A DNA stretch of 23,570 nucleotides from Sideroxydans lithotrophicus. Its GTDB lineage: Bacteria; Pseudomonadota; Gammaproteobacteria; Burkholderiales; Sulfuriferulaceae. Within the stretch, counting starts at the first letter, position 1. Each line of letters begins with the position of its first letter. The stretch covers positions 7,390 to 30,959 of the forward strand of contig DZDB01000006.1 in the NCBI GenBank assembly GCA_022736605.1. The letters run 5' to 3'. Below are positions 14,308 through 22,815 of the stretch, one piece after another. Made by a program: the position numbers and the translations under genes. Under the pieces are notes generated by a model that had not been told where the DNA came from, ran no database searches, and saw nothing but the letters and a program-made list of their open reading frames with translations.

Positions 14308-16152
14308 GTGCGGGAAGGTCAAGCAAGACCCGTTTTGAGCCAGCAGCCCCATCCTGCGCGCCTGCTTCTGCTCGGCGCTGGCTTGCTGCTCACGGGCTGC
14401 GTACCGCAAGCGGTGATTCAGCCCTCGCAAGGCCATATCGAACAGCCTGCCGCCAGCGCCAGCAAGGCCGACATCCCGCCGCTGGTCAAAACCACCCCCT
14501 ACCTGCCGCCGCCCCGCGCCGAAAAGCGCGAGCCGACCTACACCATCGTGGTCGACAATGTGCCGGTCAAAGACCTGCTGTTTTCGCTGGCGCGCGACAC
14601 CAAGCAAAACATCGACATCAACCCCGGCATTACCGGCAACGTCACGCTCAACGCGGTGAATGAAACCCTGCCTGCCATCCTTGAGCGCGTCGCCCGGCAA
14701 ACCAATATCCGCTATCGCATGGAGGGCAACACCCTGTCCATCATGGCTGATACGCCGTACCTGAAAACCTACAAGGTCAACTACGTCAACCTGTCGCGCA
14801 ACACCACTTCCAGCATCGGCGTGGCGGCACAGATCGCCAGCACCGGCAGCGGTGCAGTGGACGGCGCAAGCGCAGCCAGCACGCAAACCGGCAACAGTTC
14901 ATCGACCACCGTCGACAGCAAATCCAACAACAATTTCTGGGATGTACTGACCGACAACGTACGCGCGATTCTGACCTCGACCCGCGCCGCCAGCCAGCGC
15001 GCCGAAGACAAAACCGCACGTCAGGAAGCCGAGCGCAACGCCCGCGCCGACCGTCTCGAACAGGCACAGGCGGTAGCGCGCGCCGGGGCGGCATCAACCA
15101 CGCTGTTTCAGGCCGCGTTTGGCAACACCCCATCTGGGCTTAACCTTGACAGCAAAAATGAAGTCATCGTCAACCCGGTGGCAGGCACTGTCAGCGTATT
15201 GGGCAGTGAACGCCAGCAACAGGCTGTACAACGCTATCTGGACAGCGTCAGCCAGGCATCGCAGCGTCAAGTGTTGATTGAAGCCACCATCGTCGAAGTC
15301 AATCTGAAGGATCAGTACCGCGCAGGCATCGACTGGCAGCGTCTGGTACAAAGCGGCGGCACCGGGGTATTTTTCAATTCCCAAAATAACGCGGCAACCA
15401 ATCTGGCCAATTCGCTGCTGCCGGTGTTCAATATTGGCTACAAAGCCCAAAATTTCACCACCACCCTCAACCTGCTCGAATCGTTCGGCAACCTGCGCGT
15501 GCTGTCCAGCCCCAAGCTGATGGCACTGAACAACCAGACCGCGCTGCTCAAAGTCGTCGACAACCTGGTGTATTTCAGCGTGCAGGCGCAACAGGGCACA
15601 TTATCGTCCACCGGCACACCGCTCCAGCCGACCACCTTCACCACCACGGCCAAAACCGTGCCGGTCGGGCTGGTGATGAGCCTGACGCCGCAGATTTCGG
15701 AAAACGGCACCGTCACGCTGGACGTGCGCCCGACCATTTCGCGCAAGATCGGCGACGTTAACGATCCCAATCCCAGCCTGCAAAATACGACGAACCCCAA
15801 CCTGACGATTCAGAACAAAATCCCGGTGATCCAGGTGCGCGAAATGGAATCGGTGCTGCAAGTCGGCAGCGGCCAGACCGTCATCCTCGGCGGCCTGATG
15901 CAGGATGACAGCAACCGCGCGCGCGATGGCATTCCAGGCTTATCCCGGGCGGAAGGTTTCGGCGCGATCTTCGGCCAGCAGGAACGCAATATACAAAAAA
16001 CCGAACTGGTGATTTTCTTGCGCCCCACGGTGATTACCAACCCCTCGCTCGACAGCGATGCGCTGAAATTTTACAAACGCTATCTGCCCACCGCCAGCGG
16101 CGCGCCCGAACAGTGGAAAAACGGCTTTGATGCTGCCGGAGACCCACGTTGA
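14308..16152 (+). CDS. mshL: MshL-type secretin, outer-membrane pilus pore
   Basis: This 614-residue lipoprotein should form the outer-membrane channel of the type IVb pilus. The signal peptide ends in a lipobox LLTGC (Cys31). An STN-type N-domain spans about 77-170 (YTIVVDNVPVKDLLFSLARD). A Ser/Asn/Thr-rich linker and then an Ala/Arg/Glu-rich, probably coiled-coil stretch fill about 185-275. The secretin core begins at QVLIEATIVEVNL (321-333), includes VLSSPKLMALNNQTALLKV and ends with VGSGQTVILGGLMQD (from about 517) and ELVIFLRPTVI. The start codon is GTG with a GAGAGGG ribosome site. The gene lies 37 bp after the mshM-like gene, and its stop overlaps the next start. Confidence 0.92.
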   Translation: MREGQARPVLSQQPHPARLLLLGAGLLLTGCVPQAVIQPSQGHIEQPAASASKADIPPLVKTTPYLPPPRAEKREPTYTIVVDNVPVKDLLFSLARDTKQNIDINPGITGNVTLNAVNETLPAILERVARQTNIRYRMEGNTLSIMADTPYLKTYKVNYVNLSRNTTSSIGVAAQIASTGSGAVDGASAASTQTGNSSSTTVDSKSNNNFWDVLTDNVRAILTSTRAASQRAEDKTARQEAERNARADRLEQAQAVARAGAASTTLFQAAFGNTPSGLNLDSKNEVIVNPVAGTVSVLGSERQQQAVQRYLDSVSQASQRQVLIEATIVEVNLKDQYRAGIDWQRLVQSGGTGVFFNSQNNAATNLANSLLPVFNIGYKAQNFTTTLNLLESFGNLRVLSSPKLMALNNQTALLKVVDNLVYFSVQAQQGTLSSTGTPLQPTTFTTTAKTVPVGLVMSLTPQISENGTVTLDVRPTISRKIGDVNDPNPSLQNTTNPNLTIQNKIPVIQVREMESVLQVGSGQTVILGGLMQDDSNRARDGIPGLSRAEGFGAIFGQQERNIQKTELVIFLRPTVITNPSLDSDALKFYKRYLPTASGAPEQWKNGFDAAGDPR

Positions 16153-17282
16153 GTTTGCTGCTCAAAGCCCTGAAGCAGGCCAGCACGAAGTCGGCACACC
16201 CCGGCGCCGCGCTCGCCGACACGCTGTCGCTCGAGCCGATCCCCGCCGATGCGCCCACCGGCAAGCGCTGGGATGGCATCCCAAAACCGTCGGCAACACG
16301 CGCCAGCTGGTACGCGCCCTGGCTCAACGGCCAGCGTTCGCTGGTGCCGGTCATCGCTGCCCTGGCGGCGGTATTCATGCTGATATACGGCGGCTTTGTC
16401 TACTGGCAGACGCGCCCGGTTGCCAGCATGAATCTGGCGCAGACGACGCCCACTATTCGCCCGCCAACGCCATCCAACCCGCCTGTCAGCGCACCGCAGC
16501 CAGATACCCTGCCGGCCGCCACGCTGCTACCAGAAGTCAAAACCGAGGCCGTCGCACAGCCCGTTTTTAGCGCCCCGGTACACGCCACCCCACCGAAGAC
16601 TGCGCCGAACTGGGGCGAAGGCGTGCTGCGCCAGACCGAAGCGGCACCGCGGCGCGCCCCACGGCCCAGCGTCGCCGCAGCCAGCGATTTTTCCATGCAG
16701 CCTGCGCGCAGCGCGCCGTCACCGCAGATCGAGCGCGCCTATCAGGCATTTCAGGCGGGCCAGATCAGCACCGCGCGGCAGCTGTATCAGCAGGTTCCCA
16801 ACGGCGACAGCAGCCTGGACGTGCAACTCGGCCTGGCCGCCATCGCGCTGGCCAGCAACGACCCGGCGCGCGCGGCACGCCATTATCAGCGCGCGCTCGA
16901 GCTTGATCCGCGCAATGCCACCGCCAACGCGGCACTGCTCAACATGGTCGGCGACGCCGCACCCGATGCGTCGGAACAGCGCCTGAAAGCGCTGATTGCC
17001 ACACAGCCGTCGGGGCAACTGTATTTCGCCCTGGGCAATCTGTACGCCGAACAAGGCCGCTGGCCCGATGCCGAGCAGGCCTACTTTGAGGCGTTCCAGA
17101 GAACCCCCGCCAACGCTGATTTTGCCTACAATCTCGCGGTCAGTCTGGAGCAGATCGGACAGCCCAAAGCCGCACTCAACTATTATCAAAAAGCGCGCGC
17201 GCTGATGCAGGCCGGACGCGTGCAGTTTGACCCGGCGCGGCTCGACGCGCGCATCGCGCAACTCAGCGCAACGGCGAATTAA
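16149..17282 (+). CDS. mshN: MshN-like TPR protein, TTG start
   Basis: The 377-residue product begins MSLLLKALKQA, the typical short N-terminal motif of MshN/GspB-like proteins, which supports the TTG start at 16149 although it overlaps the mshL stop (TTGA). One membrane segment lies at about 65-86 (LVPVIAALAAVFMLIYGGFVYW). A long Pro/Ala-rich periplasmic linker follows, then TPR repeats from about 195 (IERAYQAFQAGQISTARQLY, ARHYQRALELDPRNATANAA, AEQAYFEAFQRTPANADFAY). MshN is an accessory protein of MSHA pilus biogenesis; here it probably links the inner-membrane complex to the secretin. It ends 2 bp before mshE. Confidence 0.85.
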   Translation: MSLLLKALKQASTKSAHPGAALADTLSLEPIPADAPTGKRWDGIPKPSATRASWYAPWLNGQRSLVPVIAALAAVFMLIYGGFVYWQTRPVASMNLAQTTPTIRPPTPSNPPVSAPQPDTLPAATLLPEVKTEAVAQPVFSAPVHATPPKTAPNWGEGVLRQTEAAPRRAPRPSVAAASDFSMQPARSAPSPQIERAYQAFQAGQISTARQLYQQVPNGDSSLDVQLGLAAIALASNDPARAARHYQRALELDPRNATANAALLNMVGDAAPDASEQRLKALIATQPSGQLYFALGNLYAEQGRWPDAEQAYFEAFQRTPANADFAYNLAVSLEQIGQPKAALNYYQKARALMQAGRVQFDPARLDARIAQLSATAN

Positions 17283-17284
17283 GC

Positions 17285-18997
17285 ATGGCCGAGGCGCGTA
17301 AAACCCTACGCCTGGGCGAGCTGCTGGTGCAGCAGGGGCTGATCAGCCTCGACCAGCTGCGCATCGCGCTGAAAGAGCAGCAACACGCCAACCTGCCGCT
17401 CGGGCGCCAGCTGGTCAAACTCGGTTTCATCAGCGAAGCCATCCTGCGCGACCAGCTCGCCAACACCATCGGCCAGACCAGCCTGGATCTGGCCAACGTG
17501 GTGGCCGACGCGGAAGCCCTCAAGCTGGTATCAGAAGAATTCGCCCACCGCCACCACCTGCTGCCGATTGCATTTGACGCCGAGCGCCACGTGCTGGTGG
17601 TGGCGATTACCGACATGTTCAACGTCGTGGCACTGGATCATTTACGCGCGCTGATCGGGGTCGGCACCGAGATCGACACGGTGCTGGCGAGCGAGGCGCA
17701 ACTGCTCGAAGCGATCGACAATTTTTACGGCTTCGAACTCTCCGTCGACGGCATTCTGCGTGAAATTGAAACCGGCGAAGTCGATTACCAGAGCTTCGCC
17801 ATGGATACTGAAGAGTACACCCAGCCGGTGGTACGGCTGGTCGGCTCGCTGCTGGTGGATGCGGTCAAGCGCGGCGCGTCGGACATCCACTTCGAACCGG
17901 AACACGCGTTCCTGCGCATCCGTTACCGCATCGATGGTGTGCTCGAACAGGTGCGCTCGCTGCACAAGAGCTACTGGCCGGGCATTGCGGTGCGGCTCAA
18001 GGTCATCTCCGGCATGAACATCGCCGAAAACCGCGCCCCGCAGGATGGCCGCCTGTCGCTCACCCTGCACGGGCGGCCGATTGATTTCCGTGTCTCCAGC
18101 CAGCCCACCATCCACGGTGAAAACATCGTGCTGCGCGTGCTCGACCGTGAAAAATCCATCATTCCGCTGGCGCAGATGAATTTGCCGCCCGAAACCCACG
18201 CCAGCCTGCAACGCATGATGGCACGCCCGGAAGGCATCCTCATCATCACTGGCCCGACCGGCTCGGGCAAAACCACCACGCTGTATTCGCTGCTCACCCA
18301 TCTCAACGACGAGACGGTGAACATCATGACGCTGGAAGACCCGGTCGAATACCCGGTCACGCTGATGCGCCAGACCTCGGTCAACGAAACGCTGAAACTG
18401 GATTTTGCCAACGGCATCCGCTCCATCATGCGCCAAGACCCGGACATCATTCTGGTCGGCGAAATCCGCGACCGCGACACTGCCGAAATGGCGTTTCGCG
18501 CCGCCATGACCGGCCACCAGGTATTCACCACGCTGCACACCAATTCCGCCCTCGGCGCGTTTCCGCGCCTGCTCGACATCGGCATCGTGCCGGACATCAT
18601 GGCCGGCAACATCATCGGCGTGGTGGCACAGCGGCTGGTACGCGTGCTGTGCCCGCACTGCCGCGCCGCCCATACACCAACCGACGACGAGCAAACCCTG
18701 CTGGGCTGGCAGGCGGCAGGCAAACCGCCAGTTTATCGCGCCGTCGGCTGTCCGGCGTGCGCAGGCAAGGGCTACCGTGGGCGCATGGCGCTGATGGAAC
18801 TGCTGCGCATGGACCGTGATCTGGATGAACTGGTCGCGCGCCGCGCCACCCAGCGTGACATCCTCAACGCCGCACTCGAACGCGGCTATCGCAGCCTCGC
18901 CGATGACGGCATCGCGCGCGTGCTGGAGGGCTACACCAGCCTGGCCGAAGTCGCGCGCGTGGTCGATTTGACGCAGCACAACCTGCGTACGCGCTGA
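17285..18997 (+). CDS. mshE: MshE, c-di-GMP-responsive pilus assembly ATPase
   Basis: The 570-residue GspE/PilB-family motor has an N-terminal MshEN domain with both tandem halves of the c-di-GMP-binding motif: RLGELLVQQGLIS (9-21) with LRIALKEQ, then LGRQLVKLGFIS (39-50) with LRDQL. The ATPase domain has Walker A GPTGSGKTTT (from 323), the catalytic glutamate region TLEDPVEYPV, Walker B DPDIILVGEIRD (from 385) and the His box TLHTNSALGA. Four zinc-ligand cysteines, C456, C459, C489 and C492, complete it. It powers pilus extension in the cytoplasm, docked on MshG. In Vibrio cholerae MshE this domain binds c-di-GMP; the same control is likely here. Confidence 0.95.
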   Translation: MAEARKTLRLGELLVQQGLISLDQLRIALKEQQHANLPLGRQLVKLGFISEAILRDQLANTIGQTSLDLANVVADAEALKLVSEEFAHRHHLLPIAFDAERHVLVVAITDMFNVVALDHLRALIGVGTEIDTVLASEAQLLEAIDNFYGFELSVDGILREIETGEVDYQSFAMDTEEYTQPVVRLVGSLLVDAVKRGASDIHFEPEHAFLRIRYRIDGVLEQVRSLHKSYWPGIAVRLKVISGMNIAENRAPQDGRLSLTLHGRPIDFRVSSQPTIHGENIVLRVLDREKSIIPLAQMNLPPETHASLQRMMARPEGILIITGPTGSGKTTTLYSLLTHLNDETVNIMTLEDPVEYPVTLMRQTSVNETLKLDFANGIRSIMRQDPDIILVGEIRDRDTAEMAFRAAMTGHQVFTTLHTNSALGAFPRLLDIGIVPDIMAGNIIGVVAQRLVRVLCPHCRAAHTPTDDEQTLLGWQAAGKPPVYRAVGCPACAGKGYRGRMALMELLRMDRDLDELVARRATQRDILNAALERGYRSLADDGIARVLEGYTSLAEVARVVDLTQHNLRTR

Positions 18998-19003
18998 CGC
19001 CGC

Positions 19004-20209
19004 ATGCCGTACTTCAGCTACCGCGCCATCGACCAGCAGGGCCGCAGCAGCAAGGGCAGCCTGTCGGCGGCCAACGAGGTTGACCTGGAACTGCGCCTGC
19101 GCCGCATGGGCATGGATCTGGTGACATTGCGCCTGATGGACAGCCGCGTCGGCAGCTTTGCGCGCGGTGCCGCCAGCCGCGGCGACCTGATTACCTTCTG
19201 CTTTCAGATGGAGCAGATCAGCCGCGCCGGCATCCCCATTCTTGACGGCGTGCGCGACCTGCGCGACAGCATGGACAACCCGCGCTTCCGCGATATTCTG
19301 ACCGCGCTGCTGGAAGACATGGAAGGCGGCAAGCTGATGTCGCAGGCGCTGGCCGCGCACCCGGCGGTGTTCGACGCAGTCATCGTCAACCTGGTCAAGG
19401 CGGGCGAACAGACCGGCCTGATGCGCGAGGTGTTCGAAAATCTCGGTGCCAGCCTCAAGCGCCAGGATGAACTCGCCGCGCAAGCCAAGCGCCTGATGAT
19501 TTATCCCGCCATCGTGCTCACGCTGGTCGGCACCATCATCCTGCTGCTGTTGCTGTTTCTGGTGCCGCAAATCGCCAGCCTGATCGTCAACATGGGCATC
19601 AAACTGCCGATCCAGACCCGCGTGCTGCTGTGGCTGTCCGAAGCGCTGCGCAACTGGTGGCCGCTGTTTCTGATTGTGCCCGTGGTCTCCATTGTCGGCG
19701 TTTTTACCGCGTTGCGCAGCAGCGAGCGCGCGCGTTTCATCGCCGACGACCTGAAGCTGCGCCTGCCCGTTATCGGCCCGATCCTGCAAAAGATTGCACT
19801 GGCGCGCTTCACCAACTTTTTCGCGCTGATGTACCGTTCCGGCATCACCATTCTCGATTCGCTGCGCGCCGGTGAAGACATCGCTGCCAACCGCGTCATC
19901 GCCGACGCCATCCGCCGTGCCGGGGCGCGCATCGGCAACGGCGAAGGCCTGACCGAGAGCTTCCAGAGCCTGAGCGTATTCCCGCCACTGGTGATCCGCA
20001 TGCTGCGCGTTGGCGAAACCACTGGCGCGCTCGATACCGCACTGGAAAACGTCAGTTACTTCTACACCCGCGAAGTGGCCGAATCGGTCGAAAAATCACT
20101 CAAGATTCTCGAACCGGCACTCACCATCATTCTCGGTCTGGTGATGGCAGTCATCGTCGGCTCGGTGCTGTTGCCAATGTACGACGTGATCGGGAACATC
20201 AAACTATGA
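19004..20209 (+). CDS. mshG: MshG, inner-membrane platform protein (GspF/PilC family)
   Basis: The 401-residue polytopic protein has two repeated GspF domains (about 65-190 and 265-390). The first has FCFQMEQISRAGIPILDGVR and the second has RFTNFFALMYRSGITILDSL. Membrane segments are at about 166-190, 217-236 and 371-395. The N-terminal MPYFSYRAIDQQGRSSKGSL is typical of the family. It is the platform on which MshE acts during pilin polymerisation. It lies 6 bp after mshE, and its TGA overlaps the ATG of the next gene. Confidence 0.94.
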   Translation: MPYFSYRAIDQQGRSSKGSLSAANEVDLELRLRRMGMDLVTLRLMDSRVGSFARGAASRGDLITFCFQMEQISRAGIPILDGVRDLRDSMDNPRFRDILTALLEDMEGGKLMSQALAAHPAVFDAVIVNLVKAGEQTGLMREVFENLGASLKRQDELAAQAKRLMIYPAIVLTLVGTIILLLLLFLVPQIASLIVNMGIKLPIQTRVLLWLSEALRNWWPLFLIVPVVSIVGVFTALRSSERARFIADDLKLRLPVIGPILQKIALARFTNFFALMYRSGITILDSLRAGEDIAANRVIADAIRRAGARIGNGEGLTESFQSLSVFPPLVIRMLRVGETTGALDTALENVSYFYTREVAESVEKSLKILEPALTIILGLVMAVIVGSVLLPMYDVIGNIKL

Positions 20210-21732
20210 TGCTCAGAACCCGACTGCTGCTCTACGTCTGTACCTGGGGCGTGACACTGGCCAGCCAACGCGGCGGAAAATTGCGCCTGATCGGTCAGTT
20301 CAACGCCGATGCCGACGGTCAGCGTGGCTTTGCGGCGGCAATCAGTGAGTTTAACGGCGCACCGGTATCGGTGATGGTCGACGGTGTCGACGAGGATTAC
20401 CGGCTCGAAACCCTGCCGCACGTCAACAGCAGCGCGCGTCGCGAAATGCTCGACCGGCGCTTGCGCCAGGTCAGCCGCAACGCCCTGTTCAGCGGCGCCT
20501 GGGCGCAAGGTCGCGCCACCAGCGAGCGGCGCGATGACCGCTACTTGTTCATCATCCTGAGCAAGCACGACAGCGTCAGCCCGTGGCTAGACCTGCTACA
20601 CGATCAGGGCGTGGTGCTGGCCGAGCTGACTGTCTTGCCCGTTATTAGCCATGCATTGCTACACCGTCTAAAACTGGATGCACCGCATGTGCTGCTGGTG
20701 TCGGAACAGAGCGTCGGCCTGCGGCTATCGTATTTCCAGCACGGTGAACTGCGCTTCTCGCGCCTCACCGTACCTGAAGGTGTAGCGGATGGGCACGCCC
20801 CGGATATCGCAGGCGAAATCGCCAAGACCGACCTCTACCTCAACAGCCAGCGTTTGATGTCGCGTGACACACCGCTCAACGTCTACCTGCTCGACCCGGA
20901 CACGGTCTACGCCGACCTGTGCCACCAGGTCAGCGCTGAAAATCGCCACCTGCTATGCCAGCCGGTGTCGGCCAGCACCCTGGCGCGGGCGCTGCATGTC
21001 AGCGCAGACCTGCTGCGCAGCTCGCCCGACGCCACCCATCTGGCTGTATTGGGAAGCCAGCGCGCCGCCGTCAACCTGGCACCCGCCGCCTACACCCAGG
21101 GCTACGATCAGCTACGCCTGCGCCACAATCTGTATGGTGTTGCAGCCGGAATCGTCGTGTCGGCCTGCGTCGCCAGCGCCGTGCTGTTTGCCCAGCAAAA
21201 CAATTTCGAACTCGAACGCTTCAACACCCAAACCCGCATCCAGCAACAAACCGGCTTGTACCGCGCGGTGCAGCAGGCGCTGCCGAACTCGCCCACCTCG
21301 CCGCAAAACCTGCAACGCGCCGTCGATAGCGCGCGCGCGCTGTACGCCGCGCCGACGCCGATTACCGATTTCAACGTCGTCAGCCGCGCGCTGGGACTGC
21401 AACCCGAAATTGCTGTATTGCGCCTGCACTGGCTCGATCACGATGCCACCGACACGCAGCTGGCCAGCGCCGCCATGCCATCTGATGCCGCCATCCGGGC
21501 GCTGTATTTCGACGGCGAAGTGACACCATTTAACGGCGACTATCAGGCTGCCATCGCCCGCATCAATGCCTTTGTTGCACACCTGCGCAACGACCCCGCC
21601 GCGGCATCAGTCAGCATCGTCAGCCTGCCAATCAATACCGACCCCAGCACCACGCTGGACGAAGTCAGTAATGACGGCAAGCCGCCCAGCGCGCGCTTCA
21701 AGCTCAAACTCCTGCTGCGGGCAAGCGCATGA
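20206..21732 (+). CDS. mshI: MshI-like PilM/PilN-type fusion protein
   Basis: The 508-residue product is not strongly conserved, but its layout is informative. The first 300 residues are soluble and resemble the actin-like PilM/GspL cytoplasmic domain in order and position (SEQSVGLRLSYFQHGELRFS is a beta-strand-rich segment of that type). A single membrane segment follows at about 309-330, then a coiled-coil-like stretch and a periplasmic domain as in PilN/GspL. It therefore looks like PilM and PilN in one chain. It should join MshE and MshG to the periplasmic proteins. ATGA overlaps link it to mshG and to the following PilO-type gene. Confidence 0.75.
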   Translation: MMLRTRLLLYVCTWGVTLASQRGGKLRLIGQFNADADGQRGFAAAISEFNGAPVSVMVDGVDEDYRLETLPHVNSSARREMLDRRLRQVSRNALFSGAWAQGRATSERRDDRYLFIILSKHDSVSPWLDLLHDQGVVLAELTVLPVISHALLHRLKLDAPHVLLVSEQSVGLRLSYFQHGELRFSRLTVPEGVADGHAPDIAGEIAKTDLYLNSQRLMSRDTPLNVYLLDPDTVYADLCHQVSAENRHLLCQPVSASTLARALHVSADLLRSSPDATHLAVLGSQRAAVNLAPAAYTQGYDQLRLRHNLYGVAAGIVVSACVASAVLFAQQNNFELERFNTQTRIQQQTGLYRAVQQALPNSPTSPQNLQRAVDSARALYAAPTPITDFNVVSRALGLQPEIAVLRLHWLDHDATDTQLASAAMPSDAAIRALYFDGEVTPFNGDYQAAIARINAFVAHLRNDPAAASVSIVSLPINTDPSTTLDEVSNDGKPPSARFKLKLLLRASA

Positions 21733-22352
21733 AAACCGCGCTGCAAAACCTCAAATCCGCACGGCTGGCGCTGCTCTCCCTGCTGCTGGCGTGCGCGCTC
21801 AGCGGCGTGTTGCTGCGCAGCGCCTGGCAGGCGAGACAGGCCGCGCAGCAGCAGCTCACCCAGCTGCAAATGGCGCTGAATGAAGCGCAGCGCAAACTCG
21901 CGCTGTCCGGCACCGAAAAAGACCTGGTACAACGCTACCTCGACGCCTATCACCGCCTGCAGCAACGCGGCTTCATCGCCGATGACCAGCGCCTGGCCTG
22001 GCGCGACACACTCGATCAGGCGCGGCGCAGTTTGAACATCGCCGAGATGAAATTCAGCATCGGGCCACAGCAGCCGTATGCCGGCGCACGCAAACTCGAC
22101 ACCGGCGACCAGCTGTTGCGCGAGGCCAGGGTCAATTTCAGCGCGCAGTTGTTGCAGGAGAACCAGTTCGCGCAACTCATCGCCCGCCTTGCCGCCCAGC
22201 CGCACGGCATCTTCGGTGTGCGTGACTGCACCCTGCAACGTGCCAGCCTGCAAATGCCTGCCGACGCTGCCCCGCAATTGCAGACCCAGTGCACCTTTGC
22301 CTGGTACACCCTGGCACCCCCCAACTCAGGCCCAGCGGTGACCGCGCCATGA
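21729..22352 (+). CDS. mshJ: PilO/MshJ-type inner-membrane protein
   Basis: The 207-residue protein has one N-terminal membrane helix (about 12-31), a coiled coil (about 33-75, rich in Gln, Ala and Leu) and a small periplasmic domain ending in a Pro-rich tail. This is the PilO/GspM architecture, and the gene sits directly after the PilM/PilN-like fusion as pilO does. Sequence conservation is low, so the symbol rests on architecture and order. Two cysteines in the C-terminal domain (in RDCTLQ and TQCTFAW) could form a disulfide. It overlaps both neighbours by 4 bp. Confidence 0.7.
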   Translation: MKTALQNLKSARLALLSLLLACALSGVLLRSAWQARQAAQQQLTQLQMALNEAQRKLALSGTEKDLVQRYLDAYHRLQQRGFIADDQRLAWRDTLDQARRSLNIAEMKFSIGPQQPYAGARKLDTGDQLLREARVNFSAQLLQENQFAQLIARLAAQPHGIFGVRDCTLQRASLQMPADAAPQLQTQCTFAWYTLAPPNSGPAVTAP

Positions 22353-22813
22353 AACGCGTGCTGTGCCTCATGCTGTTCATCAGCCCGCTGGCGCACGCCG
22401 ATGAGCTCACCGGACGGCTGTTCTACACCCCGGCCGAACGCGCCCAGCTGGAGGCCGGACGCAAGCACCCCGCGCCGCCTTCCGCTGACAGCCTCGCGCC
22501 CACGCCGGATACCCTCTACAACGGCTACGTGCAGCGCAGCGATGGCCGCATCACGCAATGGATCAACGGCGCACCGCAGCCGCGCCAAGCTGCGCCCGGC
22601 AAACCCGGAATACTCAAACTGCCCGCCACGCCCGCACTCAAACCCGGTCAGGAATTCAACCCCGAAACCGGTCGTATCCTCGAACCCTACCAGCGCGCCA
22701 CACCCGTCCCCAGCGCGCCCGAGCCCGCCGCGCCCGTCACCCGCAAAGCGCCGCGCAACAACCTGCCCGACGGTGACGATGTGCCGGACGACAGCCGCAA
22801 CGACGCCCGCTGA
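22349..22813 (+). CDS. Small secreted Pro-rich protein in the PilP/MshK position
   Basis: The 154-residue product has a short Sec signal peptide (KRVLCLMLFISPLAHA) and is probably periplasmic. The mature part starts DELTGRLFYTPAERAQLEAG and continues with LYNGYVQRSDGRITQWINGA. These two motifs look like conserved elements; the rest is Pro/Ala-rich and poorly structured. By position, after PilM/N and PilO-type genes, it may replace PilP or MshK, but I cannot confirm homology. The ATG at 22349 overlaps the preceding stop; the frame is open upstream to 22289 but that start would remove the signal peptide from the N-terminus. Confidence 0.68.
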   Translation: MKRVLCLMLFISPLAHADELTGRLFYTPAERAQLEAGRKHPAPPSADSLAPTPDTLYNGYVQRSDGRITQWINGAPQPRQAAPGKPGILKLPATPALKPGQEFNPETGRILEPYQRATPVPSAPEPAAPVTRKAPRNNLPDGDDVPDDSRNDAR

Positions 22814-22815
22814 AC

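Noticed and set aside
17642..19789. A 715-codon open frame on the minus strand
   Set aside because: It lies antisense to mshE and mshG, both unmistakable genes. Its translation is rich in His, Gln, Arg and Ala without domains, as expected for a shadow frame in GC-rich coding DNA.
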